A program made the translations under genes and the position numbers. From Halomonas lysinitropha (lineage in GTDB: Bacteria; Pseudomonadota; Gammaproteobacteria; Pseudomonadales; Halomonadaceae), in the NCBI RefSeq assembly GCF_902500215.1, contig NZ_CABVOU010000027.1, positions 429,406-493,405 of the forward strand: 64,000 bases of DNA, given 5' to 3'. The stretch's first letter is position 1. Each line of letters begins with the position of its first letter. Positions 9,323 through 18,259 of the stretch are shown in pieces. Under the pieces are notes generated by a model. It was not told the DNA's origin and ran no database searches. It saw only the letters and a list, made by a program, of their open reading frames with translations.

Positions 9323-10330
9323 ATGAGCATGCTTGAACGGGACCTTCAGGATGTGAATCTGGCATCTGCTGACGAGGCGGACGAGGAGGCTGTCGAGGTA
9401 AGGGAGGAGCGCGAGGACATCGAAGACGAGGAGGTGGTGGTCGGCGACGAGGAAGCCTTCGAGAAGGCGCTGAGCCGTGAGGATCGCCATCAGCGTCACA
9501 GTCTCGATGCCACTCAGATCTACCTCAACGAGATCGGCTTTTCGCCGCTGCTGACACCGGAGGAAGAGGTCCATTACGGCCGCCTGGCACGCAAGGGCGA
9601 TCCGCTGGGACGCTCGCGGATGATCGAGTCGAACCTGCGGCTGGTGGTGAAGATCGCCCGGCGCTATCTCAACCGGGGCCTCACCCTGCTCGACCTGATC
9701 GAGGAGGGTAACCTGGGGCTGATCCGGGCGGTGGAGAAGTTCGACCCCGAGCGCGGTTTCCGTTTCTCGACCTACGCCACCTGGTGGATCCGCCAGACCA
9801 TCGAGCGGGCGCTGATGAATCAGACCCGCACCATCCGCCTGCCGATCCATGTGGTCAAGGAACTCAACATCTATCTGCGGGCCGCCCGCGAACTGACCCA
9901 GAAACTCGACCACGAGGCCACGGCCGAGGAGATCGCCGACTACCTCGACAAGCCGGTGGAGACCGTCAAGAAGATGATGGGCCTCAACGAGCGCGTCTCC
10001 TCCGTCGACTATCCGATGGGCAGCGAGAGCGACAAGCCGCTGATCGAGACGCTGGCCGACGACAATGACCAGGGTCCTGAGTCCACCCTGGTCGACGGCG
10101 ACGTCCGCCAGCATGTCGACGAGTGGTTGGCCGAGCTCACCGAGAAGCAGATGGAGGTGGTGGTGCGTCGCTTCGGTCTGCGCGGCCACGAAGCCGCGAC
10201 CCTCGAGCAGGTCGGCGAAGAGATCGGCTTGACGCGCGAACGCGTTCGCCAGATCCAGGTAGAAGCCCTCAAGAAGTTGCGCCGCATGCTCGACAAGCAG
10301 GGCCTCTCGCTGGATGCCATCTTCGAGTGA
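9323..10330 (+). CDS. rpoS: RNA polymerase sigma factor RpoS
   Basis: Stationary-phase and general-stress sigma factor. The 335-residue protein has an acidic N-terminus, region 1.2 ([17 protein letters not shown]), region 2 with the core-binding and -10-recognition stretch ([36 protein letters not shown]), region 3 and region 4 with the helix-turn-helix around [20 protein letters not shown]. Length and motifs fit RpoS and not RpoD, which is about twice as long. Position directly after nlpD is diagnostic. In relatives the main rpoS promoter lies inside nlpD; I cannot place it here by eye. Confidence 0.98.
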   Translation: MSMLERDLQDVNLASADEADEEAVEVREEREDIEDEEVVVGDEEAFEKALSREDRHQRHSLDATQIYLNEIGFSPLLTPEEEVHYGRLARKGDPLGRSRMIESNLRLVVKIARRYLNRGLTLLDLIEEGNLGLIRAVEKFDPERGFRFSTYATWWIRQTIERALMNQTRTIRLPIHVVKELNIYLRAARELTQKLDHEATAEEIADYLDKPVETVKKMMGLNERVSSVDYPMGSESDKPLIETLADDNDQGPESTLVDGDVRQHVDEWLAELTEKQMEVVVRRFGLRGHEAATLEQVGEEIGLTRERVRQIQVEALKKLRRMLDKQGLSLDAIFE

Positions 10331-10332
10331 CG

Positions 10333-10363
10333 CCATGTGCCGGAGTTGACCTCCGGCACATGG
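10333..10363 (+). terminator. Strong 13-bp hairpin after rpoS
   Basis: CCATGTGCCGGAG (10333-10345) pairs perfectly with CTCCGGCACATGG (10351-10363) around a TTGAC loop, two bases after the rpoS stop. There is no T-run, so it may act as an mRNA 3' stabiliser or a weak terminator and not a classic intrinsic terminator. Confidence 0.6.
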
Positions 10364-10396
10364 TACGCCACTGCCAATCCCTCCAGGATCCCGATC

Positions 10397-11500
10397 ATGG
10401 CCCGGCCGCTGATTGCCGACATCGACCTCGACGCCCTGCGTCACAACTATTGCCTGGCCCGTGACCAGGCCCCCCACAGCCGCGCGGTCGCCGTGATCAA
10501 GGCCGATGCCTACGGTCATGGCGCGCTGGCCTGCGCCCGCGCGCTCGAGGGCCTGGCGCCGGCGTTTGCCGTGGCCTGCCTCGAGGAGGCAGAGGTCCTG
10601 CGCGAGGGGGGTATCACGGCGCCCATCGTGCTGCTCGAGGGCATCTTCGAGGCCGTCGAACTCGAGCGGGTCGAGGCGCTGGGGCTGTGGATGGCGGTGC
10701 ACACCGACTGGCAGCTGGAGGCGCTGCTCGCCTATCGGCCCGTGTGCCCCATCCCGGTATGGGTGAAGGTGGACTCGGGAATGCATCGGCTGGGGTTTTC
10801 GCCGGCACAGGCGGGCGCCGTCTGGGCACGTCTCGCCGCGGCGCCCGACCGGGCCTGCGACCTGCACCTGATGAGCCATTTCGCCACCGCCGACGCCCTG
10901 GACCCCGGCTACTTCCGCCGCCAGCTCGCACTGCTCGACGACCTGGCGCTGCGGCTCGAGGCGCCTACCTGCCTCGCCAACTCGCCCGCCACCCTGGCCT
11001 GGCCCGAGGCCCACGGCGCCTGGAACCGGCCGGGGGTAATGCTCTATGGCAGCGATCCGCTGGAGGCCTCCAACGAGCTGAGCCGTCGGCTGTCGCCGGT
11101 GATGACCTTGCGCTCCGAGATCATCGCCGTGCGTGAGCTCGCCGCCGGTGAGCCTGTGGGCTATGCCGGGCGCTGGAGGGCCCCACGCCCCTCGCGGATC
11201 GGTGTGGTCGCCTGCGGCTACGGCGACGGCTACGACCGGCATGCGGTCGACGGCACCCCGGTGCTGGTCAACGGACAACGCACGGGCATTGCCGGCAAGG
11301 TCTCCATGGACATGTTGACGGTGGACCTCACCGAGATTCCCGAGGCGGACATCGGCAGCGAAGTGGTGCTCTGGGGGCGCGCCGCGAACGGCGCGCTGCT
11401 GTCGGTGGACGAGGTGGGCCGCCATTGCGACACCATCAGCTACACCCTGCTCAGTGGCGTGCTACCCAGGGTTCCCAGGCGCTATCATGGGCCGGACTGA
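10397..11500 (+). CDS. alr: Alanine racemase
   Basis: PLP enzyme interconverting L- and D-alanine for peptidoglycan. The 367-residue product has the PLP-lysine motif AVIKADAYGHGA near residue 35. The second catalytic base is the tyrosine of VGYAGRW, and the PLP-phosphate region is ACGYGDGYDRH; VSMDMLTVDL is also present. The start at 10397 (MARPLIADID) matches the family; upstream in-frame codons run into the rpoS terminator hairpin and are unlikely to be translated. A lipid A acyltransferase gene follows after 22 bp, so both may be co-transcribed as a cell-envelope pair. Confidence 0.96.
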   Translation: MARPLIADIDLDALRHNYCLARDQAPHSRAVAVIKADAYGHGALACARALEGLAPAFAVACLEEAEVLREGGITAPIVLLEGIFEAVELERVEALGLWMAVHTDWQLEALLAYRPVCPIPVWVKVDSGMHRLGFSPAQAGAVWARLAAAPDRACDLHLMSHFATADALDPGYFRRQLALLDDLALRLEAPTCLANSPATLAWPEAHGAWNRPGVMLYGSDPLEASNELSRRLSPVMTLRSEIIAVRELAAGEPVGYAGRWRAPRPSRIGVVACGYGDGYDRHAVDGTPVLVNGQRTGIAGKVSMDMLTVDLTEIPEADIGSEVVLWGRAANGALLSVDEVGRHCDTISYTLLSGVLPRVPRRYHGPD

Positions 11501-11522
11501 ACGCCGCACCACGGGAACAGGC

Positions 11523-12440
11523 ATGTCCAGGGACGACACCCCCCAGACCTCCTTCGCTCATCCGCGTTACTGGCCCACCTGGCTGGGCATCGGTGCCATG
11601 CATGTGGTGGCCTGGCTGCCCTGGCGGCTGAAGCTGTGGATCGGCCGGGCGATCGGCCTTGCCGCCTGGCGCTTCGTCAAACGCCGTCGCCATATCACCG
11701 AGACCAATATCCGCCTCTGCTTCCCGGAACTCGATGAGGCGCAGCAGTCGCGGCTGGTGCGCGAGACCTTTGTCGCCAACGGCATCGGTGTCGTCGAGAC
11801 GGCCACCGGCTGGTGCCGCGATCCCGAGCATCTGCGCCATCGCGTCACCTTCCTGGGCCAGGAGCACCGGGCCCGGTTGCAGGTTGAGGGGAAAGGGGCG
11901 CTGATCCTCGGGGTGCATTTCTCCACCCTGGATCTGGGGGCCGCCCTGCATGCGCTCTACTTCCGCGCCGACGCCGTGCAGCGCCCCCACGACAACCCGC
12001 TCTTCGACCGCTTCATGGGGCGTGCCCGTGCCCCCTACTTCGATGTGGTCCTCGACCGTCATGACCTGCGCGGCGTGGTGCGCCGCATCAAGGCGGGCCA
12101 TGCGGTCTGGTACTCCCCGGACCAGGATTTCGGCCGCGATGCCAGCGTCTTTGCTCCCTTCTTCGGCATCCCGGCGGCCACGGTGCGAATGACCTCGCGC
12201 ATTGCGCGCATGACCGGCGCCCCGGTGATCCCGCTGATCTTCCACCGCAACCCCGATGACCGCACCTATACCCTGGAGTACCTACCGCCGCTGGAGAACT
12301 TCCCCAGCGGCGACGACCTGGCCGATGCCACCCGCATCAATGCGGTGATCGAGGCGGCGATCCGCAAGCACCCTGAGCAGTACCTCTGGCTGCACCGGCG
12401 TTTCAAGACCCGGCCGGAGGGGGAGGTCGGTTTCTACTGA
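11523..12440 (+). CDS. Lipid A biosynthesis late acyltransferase (LpxL/HtrB family)
   Basis: Inner-membrane acyltransferase of the LpxL/LpxM/LpxP group that adds a secondary acyl chain to lipid A. The 305-residue protein has an N-terminal membrane-associated segment (WLGIGAMHVVAWLPWRLKLW) and the catalytic HX4D box in GVHFSTLDLG. Family segments TNIRLCFPEL, SPDQDFGRDASVFAPFFG and YLWLHRRFKTRP are also present. The start at 11523 was chosen over an in-frame upstream ATG that would overlap alr. Which fatty acid it transfers cannot be told from sequence. Confidence 0.92.
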   Translation: MSRDDTPQTSFAHPRYWPTWLGIGAMHVVAWLPWRLKLWIGRAIGLAAWRFVKRRRHITETNIRLCFPELDEAQQSRLVRETFVANGIGVVETATGWCRDPEHLRHRVTFLGQEHRARLQVEGKGALILGVHFSTLDLGAALHALYFRADAVQRPHDNPLFDRFMGRARAPYFDVVLDRHDLRGVVRRIKAGHAVWYSPDQDFGRDASVFAPFFGIPAATVRMTSRIARMTGAPVIPLIFHRNPDDRTYTLEYLPPLENFPSGDDLADATRINAVIEAAIRKHPEQYLWLHRRFKTRPEGEVGFY

Positions 12441-12488
12441 CGCTGCGCATCAGAAGAAACCGGAAGCTAGAAGCCATAAGCCATAAGA

Positions 12489-12520
12489 AAACCCCACACA
12501 CCCTAGGGTCCGTGGGGTTC
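12489..12520 (-). terminator. Intrinsic terminator for ettA
   Basis: AACCCCAC and GTGGGGTT form a stem around an ACCCTAGGGT core. Read on the minus strand the stem is followed by TTTTCTTAT, a T-rich tract, placing it just beyond the ettA stop at 12565. It may also stop transcription arriving from the acyltransferase gene. Confidence 0.7.
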
Positions 12521-12564
12521 ACTTACAGCTTGAAGCTTACGACTTACCGCTCCGGCGAAGCCGG

Positions 12565-14226
<1,662 letters not shown>

Positions 14227-14328
14227 GGGAACCCGTTGGTTGGAGGATGTTCAGTGGCCACGATGATAGTGGCCAGGCAAAACAAAAACCAGCATTGTCC
14301 CGGGAGGTGACCAGGCCCCAACATCTTG

Positions 14329-14384
14329 CTCGGCGCTCGGCGCTCGGCGCTCGGCGCTCGGCGCTCGGCGCTCGGCGCTCGGCG
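14329..14384 (+). repeat. Heptanucleotide tandem repeat, 8 perfect copies
   Basis: CTCGGCG is repeated eight times without interruption (56 bp). It begins one base beyond the stop codon of the small minus-strand gene at 14385-14585 and ends about 100 bp upstream of the ettA start, so it lies in the intergenic transcript between them. Confidence 0.97.
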
Positions 14385-14585
14385 CTACTCTTCTTCCTCT
14401 AGCGCCCAGTCATCCTCGATGGCACGCCGCAGGCGACGCTCCTCGATGAGGGCCTCGACGCGTCGGCGGGCCTTGAGTGTGTCGGCGCGACTGCTGGGGC
14501 GTACGCGACCGTAGTCGTCGTTGACCGCCTCCAGGTAGTCCTGATCGTCATCGTCGGTGGTATCGAGAAGGGGTTCATGGCTCAT
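14385..14585 (-). CDS. Small PA3496-family-like protein
   Basis: A 66-residue, highly charged protein: an acidic N-terminal part (DTTDDDDQDYLEAVNDD), then a basic Arg/Glu helix (TLKARRRVEALIEERRLRRAIEDDW) and a Glu-rich end. The Arg-rich central block resembles the PA3496 family of putative envelope-integrity proteins; function is unknown. The ATG at 14585 has GGAGG-like sequence upstream; another ATG at 14600 would add five residues. It lies between a LOV gene and ettA on the same strand. The stop codon abuts the heptanucleotide repeat. Confidence 0.6.
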   Translation of the reverse strand: MSHEPLLDTTDDDDQDYLEAVNDDYGRVRPSSRADTLKARRRVEALIEERRLRRAIEDDWALEEEE

Positions 14586-14608
14586 GCGATAACCTCCCAT
14601 GGCCCGGG

Positions 14609-14630
14609 GCCGAACGCTCTGTCGTTCGGC
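14609..14630 (-). repeat. Inverted repeat upstream of the small PA3496-like gene
   Basis: GCCGAACG (14609-14616) and CGTTCGGC (14623-14630) are a perfect 8-bp inverted repeat with a 6-nt loop, 24 bp upstream of the ATG at 14585 on the minus strand. It could be a leader hairpin or an operator. Confidence 0.4.
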
Positions 14631-14674
14631 GGATCATTCGATCGCTTCTCGTCCCGGGTATGGAACCTGAAGCG

Positions 14675-14702
14675 CCTTCAGGCAACGGCGGTTGCCTGAA
14701 GG
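14675..14702 (-). terminator. 12-bp hairpin downstream of the LOV gene
   Basis: CCTTCAGGCAAC (14675-14686) pairs perfectly with GTTGCCTGAAGG (14691-14702) around a GGCG loop, about 70 bp past the LOV gene stop. No T-run follows on either strand, so it may be an mRNA end or a regulatory hairpin. Confidence 0.45.
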
Positions 14703-14771
14703 GTATATACCGACAAGAAAGGTCGAGGACAAGCCCCCGGATGAAATTTTTCTCCGCCGTGTTGCGACGCC

Positions 14772-15206
14772 TCAGTTCACCCCATGCTCGGCCTTGAGCC
14801 GCTCGAGTTCTTGCTGCGCCTCGATGCGTTCGGTGACATCCTTCTGTACCCCGATGTAGTAGGTGAGGTGGTCGTCCTCATCGTACATGGGGGTGATGGA
14901 GAGCTCGTTGTAGAACAGGGTGCCGTCCTTGCGATAATTGCGCAGTACCTCGCGGCACGGGCGACCCGCCTTCAGGGCCTCGCGGATGGTATCGAGCCCT
15001 GGCTGGTGGCGATCCTCGTTCTGCAGGAAGCGGCAGTCCTGGTAGAGGATTTCATCGGCGCTGTAGCCCGTGAGGCGCTCGAAGCCCTGGTTGACGTAGA
15101 TCAGGATGTTCTCGTCGCCCTCCTGCTCGGCGACCACGATGCCGTCCTCGGAGGCATCGATGATGCGTTCCAGCAGTTCCGGGCTGATCAGGGGGGATCG
15201 TTTCAT
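14772..15206 (-). CDS. Short LOV-domain blue-light photoreceptor
   Basis: A 144-residue single PAS domain with the flavin-binding LOV signature and no output domain. The motif YQDCRFLQNEDRHQ contains the photoactive cysteine (Cys58) that forms the flavin adduct. The LOV-typical NYRKDGTLFYNELSITP and YYIGVQKDVTERI strands follow, and a C-terminal helix (AQQELERLKAEHG) forms the likely dimerisation or Jalpha element. Length and sequence closely resemble the short LOV protein PpSB1-LOV of Pseudomonas putida, from recollection of that family. It should bind FMN and sense blue light. Its partner is unknown; ettA and a small charged protein lie downstream on the same strand. Confidence 0.87.
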   Translation of the reverse strand: MKRSPLISPELLERIIDASEDGIVVAEQEGDENILIYVNQGFERLTGYSADEILYQDCRFLQNEDRHQPGLDTIREALKAGRPCREVLRNYRKDGTLFYNELSITPMYDEDDHLTYYIGVQKDVTERIEAQQELERLKAEHGVN

Positions 15207-15461
15207 GCAGGGGTTTCCTGTCGCGGTGCCTCTGCCGCATCACATGGCGGCAGGGGGCGGGATATTGCCCTCATCATGGCCAGCCGGCGTCGGGATTTCA
15301 ACGCGTCGGCGCTGCCTGGGCCGCAACAAGTATACGCTGCAGGCCGTCCTCGTCGCCGGTTAGCCGCTCGAAGAGGCGGGTCTGGCTGATCTCGGGGGCG
15401 GCCACCGGCTCTCCCTGGCTGTTATCATCGAGGCTATTATTGTTGCGGCACTCGAGGTTCC

Positions 15462-15731
15462 ATGTCACGTATCCGAATTCACTACTGCACCCAGTGCCAC
15501 TGGTTGCTGCGTAGCGCCTGGTACGCCCAGGAACTGCTCTCCACCTTCGGCGAGGAACTGGAGGAGGTGGCCCTGGTGCCCTCCCATGGCGGCCATTTCG
15601 AGATCCTCTGTGACGGGGCGTCGCTCTGGGAGCGCAAGCGCGACGGCGGCTTCCCCGACATCAAGGCCCTGAAGCAGGCGGTGCGCGACCGCCTCGACCC
15701 CGACCGTGACCTGGGGCACCTCGACCGATAA
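15462..15731 (+). CDS. SelT/SelW/SelH family thioredoxin-fold protein (Cys form)
   Basis: An 89-residue protein of the Rdx/SelW family with the redox motif C9-T-Q-C12 (YCTQCHWLLRSAW), where the second position is selenocysteine in the eukaryotic members and cysteine here. The usual GGHFEI strand and WERKRDGGFPDIKALKQAVRD helix follow. The bacterial role is not established; a small redox or glutathione-linked function is inferred from the fold. The nucleotidyltransferase start at 15742 lies 10 bp downstream. Confidence 0.9.
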   Translation: MSRIRIHYCTQCHWLLRSAWYAQELLSTFGEELEEVALVPSHGGHFEILCDGASLWERKRDGGFPDIKALKQAVRDRLDPDRDLGHLDR

Positions 15732-15741
15732 GGAGTCGATC

Positions 15742-16041
15742 ATGCGGCTGACCGATGAGCAGGTTTCCACCATCCATGACACCGTGACCGAGTTGCTGGG
15801 TGAGAGGGCGCGTGTCTACCTGTTCGGTTCCCGGGTCGATGACGGGCGTCACGGAGGCGATATCGACCTCTACATCGAGGCCCCCGAGCTTGACGAACCC
15901 CGCACCCGGATTCAGGCGCGTCTGCAGCGAATGCTCTGGACGCGGTTGGGCCCCCGGCGCATCGATCTATTGATTCGCTCTGCCGATGAAACGCTGCGGC
16001 CTATTCATCGTGATGCCCTGGAACAAGGAATCAGGCTATGA
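15742..16041 (+). CDS. MntA-type nucleotidyltransferase (antitoxin of HEPN/MNT pair)
   Basis: A 99-residue minimal nucleotidyltransferase. The signature GSRVDDGRHGGDIDL gives the GS-x9-D-x-D active site used to bind metal and NTP. In the HEPN/MNT modules this enzyme neutralises its HEPN partner by adding AMP to a tyrosine near the RNase site. The start MRLTDEQ has AAGGAG 9 bp upstream. It overlaps the HEPN gene by 4 bp (ATGA), giving coupled translation with the antitoxin first. Confidence 0.88.
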   Translation: MRLTDEQVSTIHDTVTELLGERARVYLFGSRVDDGRHGGDIDLYIEAPELDEPRTRIQARLQRMLWTRLGPRRIDLLIRSADETLRPIHRDALEQGIRL

Positions 16042-16538
16042 CCACGACACCCCGGGCGATACTCGAAGAACAGCTCAAGGTGGCCGAACGAATGCACCAC
16101 CACCTGCAGCGCTCCTGGGAGGCTATCCAGGGTGACTTGCCGATGGAGGCCGCGCGAGTCAGTGAACTCGACGACGATGCCATCGACCGGGTGGATCTGT
16201 TTCTTAGCCGCTTCGGCAAGCTGCAGGATTTCATGGCCAGCAAGCTGTTTCGCGCGCTATCTCGTGCCAGCCTCGAGGATACCGATCAGGATGTCTCATT
16301 GCTGGATACCCTCAACCGGATGGAAAAGTTCGGCGTGCTGCAGACAGTAGATGACTGGTTGGAAGTGCGGCTGTTACGCAACGCCTTTGCACATGAATAC
16401 CTGTCCGATAGCCAGGCGATCGCTGAGAACATCAACCAGGCGGCGCGTCTTTACGATCTGTTGCCCCAAACCTTGCAGCGCTGTCATGAGTTCTATCGCC
16501 GGCATATCCTGCCTGAACGCTCTGACGGTGGCCCATGA
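16038..16538 (+). CDS. HEPN-domain RNase-type toxin
   Basis: A 166-residue alpha-helical protein with the R-x4-H motif RNAFAH (Arg114 to His119), followed by Tyr121 in the position AMPylated by MNT partners. It belongs to the HEPN family that pairs with nucleotidyltransferases as toxin-antitoxin systems; the toxic activity is RNA cleavage in characterised members. It overlaps the MNT gene by 4 bp and the EamA transporter gene by 4 bp, so it is embedded in a compact operon. Activity here is inferred from the motif and the pairing. Confidence 0.87.
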   Translation: MTTTPRAILEEQLKVAERMHHHLQRSWEAIQGDLPMEAARVSELDDDAIDRVDLFLSRFGKLQDFMASKLFRALSRASLEDTDQDVSLLDTLNRMEKFGVLQTVDDWLEVRLLRNAFAHEYLSDSQAIAENINQAARLYDLLPQTLQRCHEFYRRHILPERSDGGP

Positions 16539-17428
16539 CCGGTGATCGCCAGGCGATGCTCTTCGGCCTGGGGGCGGTGGCGCTGTGGTCCACCGTGGCC
16601 ACCGCCTTCAAGGTGGCGCTGGGCTACATGTCGCCGCTGGCGCTGATGTGGATTGCCTCGCTGGTCTCCTGGGCACTGATGGGCGTACTGGTGGCACGCC
16701 AGGGGCTGCTGGGGCAGGCGCTCCGGCACGGCTGGCGAACTGCTGCCTGGGCGGGTCTGATGAATCCGGTGGCCTACTACCTGGTGCTGTTCGGCGCCTA
16801 CGATCGCCTGCCCGGCCAGGAAGCCATGGCGCTCAACTACACCTGGGCGCTGGCCATGGCCTTCCTGGCGGTGCCGATCCTCGGCCAGCGATTGACGCGC
16901 ATCGACGTGCTGGCGGGGCTGATCGCCTATGCCGGCGTCTGGGTCATCGCCACCCGGGGGGCGGTGTTCGACGTGGCCTTCGCCGACCCGCTGGGCGTCG
17001 GGCTGGCGCTCTCCTCGACGCTGCTCTGGGCGCTTTACTGGCTGCTCAATGCCCGGGATCATCGCCCGCCGCTGGTGGCCCAGTGGCAGAACTTCAGCGT
17101 CGGCGTGCCGGTGCTCACTGTGCTGCTGCTGGCCGGGCCGGGGCTGTCCTGGTACGGCTGGACGGCGCTGGGGGCGGGCATCTATGTGGGGCTGTTCGAG
17201 ATGGGTATCGCCTTCGTCCTTTGGCAGTTGGCCGTGCACCGGGTCTCGCGCACGGCCAAGGTCTCCAACCTGATCTTCCTCTCGCCGCCGGTGTCGCTGC
17301 TGCTGCTCTTCCTGGTAGTGGGCGAGCCGATCCTGCCCTCCACCCTGGTGGGCCTGGTGCTGATCCTCGGCGGGCTCGGCCTCCAGCAGTGGCAGAAGAC
17401 CCCGGCGCCGGTGGCTCAGATAGATTGA
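16535..17428 (+). CDS. EamA/DMT family transporter
   Basis: A 297-residue drug/metabolite-type transporter with ten hydrophobic helices in two EamA repeats (residues about 8-137 and 150-285). Family features include the N-terminal LWSTVATAFKVALGYMSPL and the second-half LSPPVSLLLLFLVVGEPI. The likely role is export or import of small amphipathic molecules or amino acids; the substrate cannot be read from sequence. It starts within the HEPN stop codon (ATGA). Its 3' end overlaps a small convergent ORF by 13 bp. Confidence 0.88.
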   Translation: MTGDRQAMLFGLGAVALWSTVATAFKVALGYMSPLALMWIASLVSWALMGVLVARQGLLGQALRHGWRTAAWAGLMNPVAYYLVLFGAYDRLPGQEAMALNYTWALAMAFLAVPILGQRLTRIDVLAGLIAYAGVWVIATRGAVFDVAFADPLGVGLALSSTLLWALYWLLNARDHRPPLVAQWQNFSVGVPVLTVLLLAGPGLSWYGWTALGAGIYVGLFEMGIAFVLWQLAVHRVSRTAKVSNLIFLSPPVSLLLLFLVVGEPILPSTLVGLVLILGGLGLQQWQKTPAPVAQID

Positions 17429-17586
17429 TTGCGTCTTTCCTGATGACGTAAGTTCAATCTCTCCATGAACTCATCGTATGTCATGGTCTTGCCGGCTACT
17501 CGGCTCTCTTCTCCTAGCCGCAGCAACTCTAACAAGGCTTCTCCCTGCTCTTTGCGCTCTTGTTCATTCCAGTCTGGATTATCCAT
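17416..17586 (-). CDS. Small ORF resembling the C-terminal part of a Phd/RelB-type antitoxin
   Basis: A 56-residue charged peptide (MDNPDWNEQERKEQGEALLE to the end LRHQERRNQSI). The segment ALLELLRLGEESRVAGKTMT with DEFMERL after it resembles the toxin-binding tail of Phd-like antitoxins, but the DNA-binding N-terminal domain is absent and no toxin gene lies next to it. The ATG sits within the last codons of tesA on the same strand (8-bp overlap), so translation would be coupled. Real coding status is uncertain; it could be a remnant. Confidence 0.45.
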   Translation of the reverse strand: MDNPDWNEQERKEQGEALLELLRLGEESRVAGKTMTYDEFMERLNLRHQERRNQSI

Positions 17587-18259
17587 GGTTTAGCTCCTCC
17601 TCGATCATGGGTTCCAGTATAGGCCAGACGTTCTCGAGGATCTGCGGCTGGGCGGCCGCGGTGGGGTGAATGCCGTCGGATTGCATCAGACCGTCCTCCA
17701 GTACCACGCCCTCGAGCAGGAAGGGCACCAGCGAGAGATCGTAGTCGTCGGCCAGCCGCGTGTAGACCCCGGTGAAGGCGTCGCGGTAGGCGCGGCCGTA
17801 GTTGGGCGGGATGTCGATGCCCAGCAGCAACACCTCGGCACCCGACGCCTGGCTCGCCTCGATCATGTCGGCCATGTGGGTCTCGAACTGGCGCGGTGGC
17901 AGGCCGCGCAGGCCGTCGTTGCCCCCCAGCTCCAGCACAACGATATCGGGTTCGTGCTGTCCGAGAAGGTCGGGCAGGCGCGCGGCGGCGCCGCTGGAGG
18001 TCTCGCCGCTGATGCTGGCGTTGACCACGCGCGCCTTTCCGTCGAGGCGCGCCTGCAGCAGACTGACCCAGCCGGTTCCCTGCTCGATGCCGTAGGCGGC
18101 GCTCAGGCTGTCGCCCATCACCAGCAGCACCGGTCTCTCCGCCGCCTGTGCCGCGCCGCCGGCCAGCAGCAATGTCAACCAGAGCGCCGTGAACCAGCGC
18201 CCAGCGAGCCAGCGCGGTGCATGCTGGCCCAACGCACCTACAGGGAAGCCCTTCGCCAT
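17579..18259 (-). CDS. tesA: SGNH arylesterase / multifunctional acyl-CoA thioesterase I
   Basis: Periplasmic esterase, thioesterase and lysophospholipase of the TesA/TAP family. The 226-residue product has a cleavable signal peptide (WFTALWLTLLLAGGAAQA then AERPVLL). The four SGNH blocks are visible: catalytic Ser in MGDSLSAAYG, Gly in SGETSSG, Asn in LELGGNDGLRG, and the Asp/His pair in QSDGIHPTA. It is divergent from ybbA, with start codons almost touching (18259 and 18258), the same arrangement as tesA-ybbA in E. coli. An alternative ATG is at 18265. Confidence 0.95.
   Translation of the reverse strand: MAKGFPVGALGQHAPRWLAGRWFTALWLTLLLAGGAAQAAERPVLLVMGDSLSAAYGIEQGTGWVSLLQARLDGKARVVNASISGETSSGAAARLPDLLGQHEPDIVVLELGGNDGLRGLPPRQFETHMADMIEASQASGAEVLLLGIDIPPNYGRAYRDAFTGVYTRLADDYDLSLVPFLLEGVVLEDGLMQSDGIHPTAAAQPQILENVWPILEPMIEEELNHG

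Noticed and set aside
8732..11425. An 897-codon open frame on the minus strand
   Set aside because: Antisense to nlpD, rpoS and alr, all confidently identified; its sequence is low-complexity His/Gln/Gly-rich, as expected of a shadow frame.
14329..14384. Tandem repeat as a possible CRISPR array
   Set aside because: The units are 7 bp with no spacers, so it is a simple-sequence repeat.
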